Below, in pieces: positions 28,326 through 39,700 of a stretch of 64,000 bases of DNA. The notes under the pieces are model-generated. The model searched no databases, was not told the DNA's origin, and worked only from the letters and a program-made list of their open reading frames with translations. The translations under genes and the position numbers were made by a program. Within the stretch, counting starts at the first letter, position 1. The number at the start of each line of letters is the position of its first letter. Source of the stretch: Notamacropus eugenii. Its lineage: Eukaryota > Chordata > Mammalia > Diprotodontia > Macropodidae. The stretch spans positions 11,135,001 to 11,199,000 of the forward strand of contig NC_092872.1 in NCBI RefSeq assembly GCF_028372415.1, in the 5' to 3' direction.

Positions 28326-29934
28326 TCACCATTGCCAAGGGGGTACTTGGTTTCTGAGTCACAGCTAGGCTTCCCATAGAAAGGGATGAGTCCAAGATCA
28401 GTCATGTCACAGAGATCTTGCCTGGAAGAGATCTTGACTCAAGGATCCCATTTGACAGAGGGGGAAACTGGGGCCTGAGAAGGACAATGACTTTCTTAAG
28501 GTCACACAGTGCATTATTGGAATAACTGACTAGAACCAGGCTCCCAGGGCAATATGTTTCCATGACTTCCCATCTCCCTTCCCGTTTTAAAGTTTCTGTG
28601 ATCTCTAGATGAAATTCAGTTTAAGGTCGATTGACCACAAGAGGCTGTGGGGAACCGGACCCCGGTCCCTTCCATGGTGGGAGAATGTCTGCAGAAGTAG
28701 GAGATAAATGATTTCAAACAGGTCTGTGGGGGTGGAGGGAGGGATACCTCCCTAGGCCTCCATAGGATGGCTGGAGATGGGACAGAAAGAGGGCAGGGAT
28801 GTGCCTGTGCAGTCCATAAGGCAGGGGTATTTCATAGGGCATGTTTGGACTGGACCTGGGCCGAGGGGAGCTAGTAGATGGTGAATGAGCCCCAAGGAAG
28901 AAGGAGGATAAAGACTGCTAAGATCTCCTCCTTTAGGAGACAATGAGTTGGGTTCCAGGGATGGTGGGGTTGTGTGTGTGTGTGATCATTCCGAACTCCT
29001 AGCTGTGTACTAGTTATCTCTGGTCATTTCAAAGACCAAGCTTTTCTCCTGGCTCGAGATGGAGCCCTAACCCAATCACAGTATAAACCCTACCCTTGAC
29101 CTAGGCAACGCAAGCTGGCACCTAGAATCAGGAGGCACCTGAGATGAAACATGTCTCTGACATTTACTAGTTACATGACTTTGAACAAGCCCCTGAACTT
29201 TCCTGCTTCCCTCATCTATAAAATGGGAATATTGATCCCTACCTTACAATTCTATTAGGAAGCTCCCGTAAGTACAGTGGTTTGCAGCCTTTCCATGGCG
29301 CTACTCATGAATGTCCCCTGTTATGATTACTACAGACCACAGAATGAACTGTGTCCCTGGTCACAGGCTGATCAAAGCTATAGACTTACCCCTAAGTTTG
29401 GCCAGTAGAAGTGAGATCTAACCCCAATCACAGACTGAGTCCTAACCTCATTCCTTCATTCATTAGTCCATTCAATAAACATTGACAGACTCCTTTCTTT
29501 GTGCCTCACCCAGTACCATGTGCTGTGGGGAGACCTGAGAATCTGACCCTTTAATAATAATCTCCTTTGAAATGTGGCTGATGATCAAGGTCAAGTTCAC
29601 TGAGCTCTCCTTTCTGGAACTCACTTTTTTTTGAAAACTAGGAGAATGTTTGCCCTTTTCCACACCTGATGTATCTTTCCCACTTGAAACAGTTTCTCCA
29701 AGATTACTGAAGGTACATGGTAATCACGTTTTCAGGGGTTTCCTGCAGCCTCAACTGTACACTCTCTGGGATAAAGGACACAAACTGATTTGGTTCCTAT
29801 TATATTAACATTAGCTCCCATTTGTACAGCAATTCAGAATTTGCCGAATGCTTTCTTTGAGTATTTCAAGAGGTAGGTAGGGCCAAGGACTTCTAGCTCC
29901 ATTTTTCAGGTAAACTGAGGTTGTAAGAGTAGAT

Positions 29935-30182
29935 TTTTTTGGCGTCAAATTGTTTCAGTCATGTCCAACTCTTCATGATCCCTTTTGTGGATTTCTTGGC
30001 AGAGATACTGGGATTTGCCATTTCCTTCTCCAGCTCATTTTTCAGATGGGGAACCTGAGGCAAACAGGGTTAAGTGACTTGCCCAGGGTCACACAGCTAG
30101 TAAGTGTCTGAAGCCAAATTTGAACTCAGGTCTTCCTGATCCCAGGCCCAATCCTCTATCCATTGCACCACCCAGCTGCCCC
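29935..30182 (-). repeat. Marsupial SINE, reverse orientation, well preserved
   Basis: The + strand reads 'cagtcatgtccaactcttca', 'gacttgcccagggtcacaca' and 'gaactcaggtcttcctgatc', and ends 'ccattgcaccacccagctgc', the reversed head. A short MIR-like piece lies just left, at 29800-29930. Confidence 0.85.
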
Positions 30183-30864
30183 TGAGAGTAGATGAGACTG
30201 GGACAAATCCAGGAAAGCATGATCAGGATGGAGGGGAGGGGAGTTTGAAAACCACATTTTATGAGGATCACTTGAAGGAATGGGGTATATTTACCCTTGA
30301 AAATAGAGGTGACTTGGGGAACTAGGAGATGATCATTGTCTTCAAGTGGTATGGCATCTGGGAAAAGGAGCAGGGTTTGAAATTATGAGAGCCTAATTTG
30401 AATCCTGGCTCTTTTACTTGGTATCTCTATGACCTTGGGTGAGTAACCTCTCTGGGCTTCAGCTTTCTCATCTCTAAAGTCCTTTCCAACTCTGCTCACG
30501 CTATGTTCTTCTCTATGAACAGACTTGGTCTTGGCTCCAGAAGACATCCACAATGGTTGAAAGTAGCAGGGAGGCAGATTTCAGCTGGACATGAAGAAGA
30601 ATTGCCCACTCGCTGATCTAATGATTAGGGGCTGCCCAGGAATGAAATGGGGTGTTTTCAGGAGGTAGTGAGATCCCCATCACCCGTATGGCTGGATGCT
30701 AGGAAGTATGTAGGACTACTGAATGTTAGGCAGAGATCCCACTCAATGTCCTCTAAGGCCCTCTCCAGCCAGAAGGAGCCTCTAACTTGCCCACAATCAC
30801 CCAGGTATAAAAAAAAATGCAGAGCCAGAGTTGGAACCCAGGTATGTGAGCTACCAATTTCATG

Positions 30865-31110
30865 CTTGTGGTGCAGTGGATAGAGCACCAGGTCTGGAGT
30901 CAGGAAGACTTCTCTGAGTTCAAATCCAGCCTCAGACACTTACTGTGTGACCCTGTTTGCCTCAGTTCCCTCATCTGTAAAGTGGAGATAATACAGCACT
31001 TGCCTTCCAGTGTTGTTGGAGAGACTGAATGAGGTTATAATTATAAAAGCACTTAGTACAGCACGTGGCACTAGGAAGTATACAGTAAGCACTGCATAAA
31101 TGTTAGATAT
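30865..31110 (+). repeat. MAR1-type SINE with MIR-like 3' half
   Basis: The head 'gtggtgcagtggatagagca', the core 'ctgagttcaaatccagcctc' and the tail ending 'agtaagcactgcataaatgt' are well preserved. Confidence 0.85.
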
Positions 31111-31454
31111 TATGACGAATAATATCTCTTCATTTTTCTCAGATTATGCTGATAAAGCCACTAAGTCCCTTCTCAGAGTAATATTTTAAAATATATAAAA
31201 TAGAATGCATAAATTTACAAAGGAGACCAATTATACTGAAACACAGACAGATACAAGCACACGGATTCGTGGACTGCCTGAAATCCATCCCCAGACCTCC
31301 AAGGTGCCTTTGGGAACCAGGTGGAGAACCTGTGCTCTACGCTGTTGTCCTCAACCTTGAAAACCATTAACCCTGCATCAGTGCTGGAGGATATTGCTGT
31401 TATGGATGGGCAGGAGAAGCTCAAAGTTGGTGCCTTCCCAGGGAATGCGAGGAC

Positions 31455-31860
31455 ACCACTAGTTAGGCACAAGGGCCAGAGCGCTGGATCTGAATTTCGG
31501 AAGGACTTGAGATCAGATCTGGCCTGAGCAACTGACAAACTGTAGGACCTTGGTCAAGTCACTGAACTGCCTGCCTCAATTTCCTCATCAGCAAATAATG
31601 ATAACAGCGGCACTCGCCTCTCAAGGTTATCGTGAGGATGTGGGCAAGCCACGTAACCCGTTAACCTCAGTTTCCTCATCTGTCAAATGGGGACAATACC
31701 AGCACCAGTTTTCCAGGGTGGTTGAGAGGCTCAAATGATTTAATAATTGTAAAGCACTTGCCACAGGGCCTGGCACACAGCAAGAGCTGTGTGTTAGCTA
31801 TTCATTATGATGATGACGAAATAGTATTTGTAAAGTGCTGTATGAATGTTAGTCATTAGG
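31455..31860 (+). repeat. Two overlapping MAR1/MIR SINE copies
   Basis: The first copy starts 'aggcacaagggccagagcgc'. A second 3' half begins near 31640 ('gtgggcaagccacgtaaccc') and ends 'cacagggcctggcacacagc'. This suggests nested or tandem insertion. Confidence 0.7.
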
Positions 31861-32399
31861 GTTCTTTTCAGGCACGTTGAGGGTGGCAAGTCACCCCTTG
31901 ACTGTACTACAGATGGTTGTGGAGAAAGAAAGTGGACCTTGAGAGAGTCCAGGATTCTCACCCAAGAGCGCTGAGGACAGCGGTGCCCCCCATGCCACTG
32001 GTACTGCTTCCGTCCTGGGCTTCGTTGCCAGCATTTGAAGGGAGCAGTCCCTGCAGAGAGGGGACTCACCCTTCTCGCCACCACCGACACAAATCAGCGA
32101 CCAGCTAGGGGCCCTTAGATCACTGGTTGGTCCCCATTTCAGCCCAGAAAGGAAATAGCCTCTTTGGTGATGTAATCTGGCAACAGCCTCAGTAGGTGCC
32201 AGTTCCCCCCACCCTTAGCAACCACAGTTACAAGAAAGCTCTTGCCACCAGAGTCCTTGGTGTGGAATTGGTTCAGCATAGATAGGGTTTTATCAGTGGA
32301 AATGACAGGAAAGAAGATGCTAACATCTGCTTTGTGGCTGCCCCATAAGGACTGACCATGGGACTAATTAATAATGGAAATATCCTATATGTGATCTCT

Positions 32400-32520
32400 C
32401 CCCCATTATAGTAAAGATGCTTGGGAGCAGACAGCCTCAGATTTTCTATGTGTATCTCTAACATTTAGCACATGGCTATGCTTCATAAATGCTTTTTCAT
32501 TCATTCATACATTCGTTCCA
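32400..32520 (+). repeat. L2 3' end
   Basis: It reads 'tgtgtatctctaacatttag', 'cacatggctatgcttcataa' and 'atgctttttcattcattcat'. Confidence 0.6.
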
Positions 32521-33054
32521 CAGGAGCTGAGCTACCCTTTTCTTTCCGCAGAGACACCAGTGTGTAACTTATCTTCTTGACCCTTCCCCTCCCCAAAAGC
32601 TCACCCAAATCTCTTTTTGTCCCTTTCTCAGTTTTCTCAGGTCTTTCTTCTACCCCAGGCTTTGGCCTTCTCTGTTCTGCTCTCACCAGCCTCTCTCATC
32701 TACTGGTCTTCATCTTTGGTTATATTCCGCTTCTCCCACCTTCTATGCCTGTTCTGCTTGGCTCTGAGCTCATTTGAGGATTCCCTGGGCAGCTACGTTT
32801 GGTCTCTTTAGATACCTGCCCCTATTCCTTCTTATGAGGATCATTTCACTAAACCTTCATTCTGGAGTTTCTAATCCCTTCTTCAAGTTAAACCCAGTTT
32901 AACACTAATTCTAAGGGTCAGGGCATGGGGAAGAAATCAGCTGATATGTAGTAAAAAGTTGGCCAGGGATGCTTTGGAAGGGATGAGTACTATCTGGATA
33001 CTGAATCAGGTCAACAGGGGGAGAGAAAACTAAACATTGATTTCACATGTATCC

Positions 33055-33572
33055 ACTCCCCTCTCCCCTAACCCCTAAAACATCTTCTCACTCTGTAGTA
33101 AATATTAATGGTGCATCTGAACTGTGTATATGCACAGATGGTCCCAGGAAGGGTGGGAGGAAAGCTTTAGAATAAGAGGCAGCAAGGAAAGATGGAGATT
33201 CATCAAAGAGGCCTATGATGGAAGAAATTTCCCCCTTCATGTTCTGGGGTGCGGGTGGTAAAAAGCAGTCTCAAGATTCCATGATGCTTTGAATCAGGAG
33301 ACCTAGGTTCTAATCTCATCAATGCTACTAATTCACTCAGTGAATTTTGGGCAAGAAATTCTTCTGGATCTGAATTTTTTCATGTGTAAAATGAAACCAC
33401 AGGACTAAGTGATCTCCATGGTCCATTTCAGCTCTGACATTTGGGTTTCTATAATCAAACATAAATAAGACAACCCGGTGTTAACTCTTACATCCTAATC
33501 AATCCTAGAAGAAAAAGGTCCAGGGGCTTAAAAAGGTTAGTGTGTGAGTGTTTGAAAGGACAGAGAATCAAT
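33055..33572 (+). repeat. 518-bp near-identical direct repeat, copy 1 (likely source)
   Basis: The stretch from 'actcccctctcccctaaccc' to 'aggacagagaatcaat' is present again at 36787-37304 with a constant offset of 3732 bases, so there are no net indels. I counted four base differences, all transitions. Copy 1 lies in intergenic DNA behind PRSS50 and includes an old SINE-like part (about 33290-33460). Confidence 0.95.
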
Positions 33573-33599
33573 CAATTCGTCAATGAATGAATTTATTGA

Positions 33600-33702
33600 G
33601 TCCTTGATATATGTATATTATATATCTATTATCTATGTATATATGTATATATGTATGTATCTATATATGTGTGTGTGTGTATATATATATATATATGATG
33701 CA
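33600..33702 (+). repeat. (TA)n/(TG)n/(TATG)n microsatellite
   Basis: Imperfect tatatg, tgtg and tatata units. Confidence 0.9.
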
Positions 33703-34222
33703 GAACTATGCTGACCTCTCTCTATTCAGGCCCTTTCCCCCAGATCTGTCTCCTTCTGCTTGAGTTACATGGCTACCCTCTTTCTATCAGTTTCTAAAAC
33801 CATTCTTTCTGATTATTCCTTTCTCCAGAGTTCTCCAATGGTCTCAGGGTTCTTTCCTACCCTTCACAATGAGGCCTATGGGACCCAAACCCACAACTCT
33901 GGTATCCTATCCTTTCCCAAGGACCTACTCTTCTCCCTCCAACCCCACCTCCTGCCCAATCTGCCACATATATCTTCAGATAGCTCCTTGACCTGCCCAT
34001 TCAGCCTTAGAAATCAATCTTCCAACCTCAGCCACTCCACCTCCTGAGCCTCAGCTATGTTAGAGAATAGGAGGTTAAGGAGGGGGGTGAAATCCTCAGG
34101 GAAGTAGCAGGAATTCAGGAGTTGCTAAAATAAAGGGAAGGAAAGTTTCCAGGAATAGTAGGGGACTGAAAGTGGGGGGGGGGGCAATGGAGGAGGAATT
34201 CAGGGAAGGAGAGGTGAGGAGT

Positions 34223-34468
34223 TCATAGGGCCATCATGAGAGAAATAGGCAATAGCAGGGATAGGGGGGTGATCCCGGAGGAGGTCATGAGGGTGGAGGC
34301 TGCGTAGTTCAGCTCTGCTATCTCCTTTTCTATCCAGAGGGCGTACTCGCTGACCCGAGAATAGACACCTGGGGTTTCCAGATGAGCACATCCCAAGGAC
34401 CAGCTCACTACCCCCACTTGGAACCACGTGAAGTCATATTCACAGACGAGCGGGCTCCCATCATCTCC
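34223..34468 (-). CDS. PRSS50: PRSS50 exon 6 (position-195 region, C-terminus, GPI-like tail)
   Basis: The acceptor 'ctctctccacag' ends before 34468; TGA is at 34223-34225. It encodes [16 protein letters not shown], the SWSLGC segment, [18 protein letters not shown] and the hydrophobic tail. The codon at the catalytic-serine position is GAT (34460-34462). Usual SWG is SWSLGC here. Confidence 0.92.
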   Translation of the reverse strand, partial: GDDGSPLVCEYDFTWFQVGVVSWSLGCAHLETPGVYSRVSEYALWIEKEIAELNYAASTLMTSSGITPLSLLLPISLMMAL

Positions 34469-36731
34469 CTGTGGAGAGAGAAGAAGGGCAGTTATTGATG
34501 AGGGCTGGGAAGGGGAATGACTTGAGGTCCACATGGCCTTGTAACAGATGGATGTCTAGGCAGCACATGAGCCTGAGTGGGATACAGTGACTGTTTGCAT
34601 GGCTGTGCTGCATGCGACTACAATTCTGGGATGATACAGTACCGTTTGCCCTGGGCACACTGAAAGAAATCCCATGGGTTTGGGAAAAGTCAAAAAATTT
34701 GGCTACAGAAAATACTCTTTGGGAGCCTCCAGGAACAGAGAGTAGAAGTGGCTGGAGCCTGAATCCTTGCTGAAGAGACTGGAGAGAGCTGTCATGGTGT
34801 TTTGCAGTGAAGAACATGGCATTGTTGAGGAGAACAAGATTCCCAGTTCTAGGCACCATACTTCCATTCCTCTTACAGCCTCTGGATTCTGCTGGGGGCT
34901 TCTACAAGACACTATCCCCAGTTATGGGGGAAGAGATGAGAGAGCAATCTCTCCCCTCCATCCCCTGAGGTGCTCTATCAAGGGTACAAGGAAAAAAGGA
35001 CAAACTCAAGGCCTGGCTTCTTCCACTAAAACTAACTGTCTTCACTCTCTCAGAAAGGGACCAACTCTCTTTTTATCTACACCACAAAAGGCATGGTCAT
35101 TGATTGCAGTCCTGGGTCTCAGTCTCAGGGAAGGGAAGGGCACTGATACACCATACAGCCATATTGAAGCTAGAACCCTGGTCACAGTTCCAGGGTGGAA
35201 AAGAGTGCCTGTGGTCACTCACAAACCACACCACAAATCCACCTTCCTGGATCATGCCACTGTAGAAGAACAAAAAACTTACAGGTCCCCAGAATTATCT
35301 CTGAAAACAGCTGCACAACAAACCTGGAGCTGGGGATAGCACCCCCTCCCCTCCAGAAGCAGAGCCCCGTTTTAGCATAGAGTTAAAAGTCAAGAAATAG
35401 GCTGGGGGAATGACAAAGGTCCTGACTAAAGAAAGTTACCATGGTGACAGGGAAAATCCAAACACAAACTCCAAAGACAACAACCAAGTCAAAACTGCTA
35501 CATCCAAAACCTCAAAGAAAAATACGAATTATCCTCAGGCCATGGAAAAATTTTAAAAAGGATTTTAAAAATCAGGTAAGAGAGACAGAGGAAAAATTGG
35601 GAAGAGAAATGAGAGTGGGGAGCACATGAACCACTGGAATTGGCTCAAAGAGGGAATACCAGGCACATTCAGTTGGGGGTAGAAATCTGTCTTAGCACAC
35701 AGGAAAGTAGGAGGTTACGTAGGTAAGGGAGGGTTGATAGAAGGGAGGGCAGATTGGGGAAGATAAAGTCAGAAGCAAAACACTTTTGAGATTGGACAGG
35801 GTGAAAGGAGAGGAATAAGGATAGACGGGAGAGGGTAAATAAGATGGAGAGAAATATATAGCAATCATCACTGTGAAAAAATAATTTACAGCAAGTAAAA
35901 ACTTCATTTTTCAAATATATAGGAACTGAGTCAAATTTATGGAAATAAGAGCTATTCCTCAAATGATAAATCATCAAAAGATACGAACAGGTGATTTTCA
36001 GACAAATTAATGAAAGTTATCTATAGTGATATGAAAAAAATGCTCTCAATAACTACTGATTGAAGAAATGCCAATTAATGCAACTCTAAGCTACCACCCA
36101 CAACTGTTAGACTGGCTAATAGGGCAGAAAAGGAGAACAACAAATGCTGGAGGGGTTGAGGGAAAATTCAGAAATTAATGCGCTGTTGACGAAGTTCTGT
36201 ACTGATCCAACCATTCTGGAGAGCGATCTTGAACCATGTCCGAAGGGCTATGAAACCGTGCATGTCCTTTGGCCAAGCAACATCACTACTATGTCCCAAA
36301 GAGATAAAAATAAAACAAAAAGGAAAAGGACCTACATGGACAAAAATATCTATAGCAGCTGTTTTGGTGGTGGCAAAGAATTGGAAATTGAGGGGATGCC
36401 CATCAACTGGAGGATGACTGAACGAGCTGTTGTATGTGAATGTGATAAAATGCCATTTTGTGTCTAAGACATAATGAGCAAGATGCTCTCAGAAAAATCT
36501 GGAAAGACTTCTACGAATTGGTGCAAAGTGAAGTAAGCAAAACCATGATATACAGAAACAGCAATATCTTAGGATAATGAACTATGAAGAACTTAGCTAT
36601 TCTAGCAATACATGGATCCAAGACAACACTGAAGGACTTATGATGAAAAATGCTGTCCATCTCCAGAAAGAATTGCTGGTGTCTGAAAGCAAATAAAAGC
36701 ATACTTGCTCCTTTGATCTCTTTATTTTTCT

Positions 36732-36772
<41 letters not shown>

Positions 36773-39700
36773 CCTTTCACAGCATGACTCCCCTCTCCCC
36801 TAACCCCTAAAACATCTTCTCACTCTGTAGTAAATATTAATGGTGCATCTGAACTGTGTATATGCACAGATGGTCCCAGGAAGGGTGGGAGGAAAGCTTT
36901 AGAATAAGAGGCAGCAAGGAAAGATGGAGATTCATCAAAGAGGCCTATGATGGAAGAAATTTCCCCCTTCATGTTCTGGGGTGCGGGTGGTAAAAAGCAG
37001 TCTCAAGATTCCACGATGCTTTGAATCAGGAGACCTAGGTTCTAATCTCATCAATGCTACTAATTCACTCAATGAATTTTGGGCAAGAAATTCTTCTGGA
37101 TCTGAATTTTTTCATGTGTAAAATGAAACCACAGGACTAAGTGATCTCCATGGTCCATTTCAGCTCTGACATTTGGGTTTCTATAATCAAACACAAATAA
37201 GACAACCCGGTGTTAACTCTTACATCCTAATCAATCCTAGAAGAAAAAGGTCCAGGGGCTTAAAAAGGTTAGTGTGTGAGTGTCTGAAAGGACAGAGAAT
37301 CAATGAAAATACGTACACATATTTAACCTATACAAAATTGCTTGCCTTCTCAATGAGGGGGGAGGAGAGGGAGGGAGAAAATTTGGAACCCAAAATTTGA
37401 AAAAAAAAGAGAACATTAAAATTATTTTTTACATATAATTGGGGAAAAATAAAATATTAAATTTTTTAAAAAAGAAGACTGCTTGAGAGAAGTCTGTTGT
37501 TTTCACCCCTAGAGCCTAGCATAGGATTTTGTAACATACTAGGCATTTAATAAATGTTTCAAGAATGAATGAACTGAGAAATTAGCAAAGTTGCAAGAGA
37601 TGCAGATTTTGGTACAATCTGAAGGAAAACTTCTTAACAACTAAAACTGTTCAAAAGGAAAAGGAGCTAGCTGCCATGGGAGACAGTGAGTTTGTCTTCC
37701 CTACTATGTCGGACCCGTTCAAGGGAAGGGCTGGATAATGCATCTCCAGGGATTCTGTAAGGGGATTCCAGCTCAGACCTTGGATTAAACAACAACAACG
37801 GTGGAAAGTAAGAATAATAATAGTCCCTACTTCTCACAGCTGTTATGAAGATAGGCACCACATAAATGCTAGCTATTAGCTGGTGCAGCAGACTGAGCAT
37901 TAGTCCTGGAATCACTAGGACCTGAGTTCAATTCCAGACTCAGACACTAAGCAGATGTGTGATCTTAGAAAGTCTCTTCACTTCTGTTTGCCTCAGCTCT
38001 GATTATCATCAGTGGAAGCTGTAGCCATGTGATGATAACCATGGCTGTCCCCAACAATAACGGTTAGCATTTGTAGAGTATAATGCTGACCATTCATGAC
38101 AGTAATCCCATCATTTTATAGTGCCCTAAGGTTTGCCAAATGCTTCATGAACGTAATCTCATTTTATCCTTACTATAACCCTGAGTAGGAGGTGCAAACC
38201 CTCATTCTACAAATGAGGAAACTGAGGCAATCCGAGGCTAAAGTGACTTGCCCAGGGTCACATAGCTGGCTAGATTTGAACTCAGGGCTTCCTGTCTCCA
38301 GTCTCCAGAGCTCTATGTGCTGTGGGTCTCATAGATACTCTCTGAAGTTCTAGAATTCTGTTCCACAGTCTGTCTCTAGACACCTACGTTGTGTGATGTT
38401 TCTAAATCTACCCCAAGCTCCTAGGATGCCTCCCAAAGTCATTTTCGTCTCTGACAATGAGTAAGTGCCTTGAGAGATGAAGGGTGGGGGTGGGGCTGGG
38501 GAGTGGGTACCAAGGGAAGGGCAAGTTTCTTTCCATGGCTTGATCAGGCTATAAACATTCATTAAGCATCTCCTCGTACTGCACTAAGCACAAGGTCTTC
38601 CACAAAAAACTCACAGTGCAGAAGTCTTTTCCTCGGGAATAATCGCTACACAACATGTTAGAGGAGATGATACGGACGATGCTGGGCACTTCTGAGATGT
38701 CATGGTAGTGGGAGTCACAGTCGTCATTGCCCAGGATGGTGATCTCGGCTTCCTGAAGCACCGGAGAAAGCTGTGCTGTAGGGGTTTTGGGTGGGAAAGA
38801 CCTCAGTGGTTAAAGCGTCCTGTGTTCCATGATCCCCCTGCCATACCCCATAGGGTTTCCCCCACCCCATTGAGACCATCCCAAAGGCCACAAGGTAGCT
38901 AGCAGGGATGACACCACTAGTCCACCTAGCATTTAGAGCACAGACATGCTAATAACCTCCTTCAGTCACTGTAGTCAGTCTTGAAGGTTCAGGAAAGAGA
39001 GAGCCAAGATCCTAACCCTCTCTCCTGTTCTGCCACCACAGTTCTAACAGTTCTAAGTCCTCAGTTCTCATCTTCACCCCTGGTTTCCACTGGACTCTAA
39101 AAAGGAAGGGGAAGAATGTGCACTATGAAGTAGACATCTAAGACCCCATCTCCATGCTGGGTCTGTCAGTGCTTGAAGACAGCCATCCAATATAAATCTC
39201 TTCTTAGGCTATGGACGCCATACTCTATCAAGTGATCCTTAGGTGACATCATTCCCAATCTAACAAAAGCAGGCCTTTGAGGGGTAACTCATAAATTGGA
39301 GCAAATGATTCTGACTGTGAAAGGATGGGAACTGTTATATTTATCCGCTGGCATTCCAAACCTATCTCCTAAAGGGAATGAGGTAATAAGATACTTAGCT
39401 AGCCAGGGGATTGTATAGCAGTATGGGTAATTCCTTACAGGTTGGCCAGGCCTTTAGGAGGCTTTTCAATCAGTACAGAATGAGCCTGAGATTGTAGAAT
39501 GGATCAATGAACTTAGTCCAGGGAAATAAGAAACATTTTTCAATGCTAACATAAAGGGGAGAAAGAACATAGGAGCCTCACTCTGAGACAGTCCAGGGGA
39601 CTCTAGACTTCTGAAGAGCTTACTACATTTTAGGGTCTCTAGTCTGGAACCAAGCAGACTTCTCTCTAAGACTGCATGTGAGCACTAGCTTTAGAATCAG

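Larger units (their letters stand above)
26713..34222. other. TMIE-PRSS50 intergenic DNA, right part
   Basis: No gene is recognised. SINEs, L2 ends, a near-identical 518-bp repeat and an AT/TG microsatellite are listed separately. MIR-like pieces also occur near 27955-28050 and 28435-28530. About 26720-27300, 28560-29150 and 32530-33050 show nothing assignable. A possible PRSS50 poly(A) signal on the minus strand (AATAAA) lies at 33592-33597, about 630 bp behind the PRSS50 stop; this is tentative. Confidence 0.5.

Noticed and set aside
34767-35339. 190-codon + strand frame
   Set aside because: It overlaps L1 5' UTR-like sequence in a PRSS50 intron, and no protein family is recognised.
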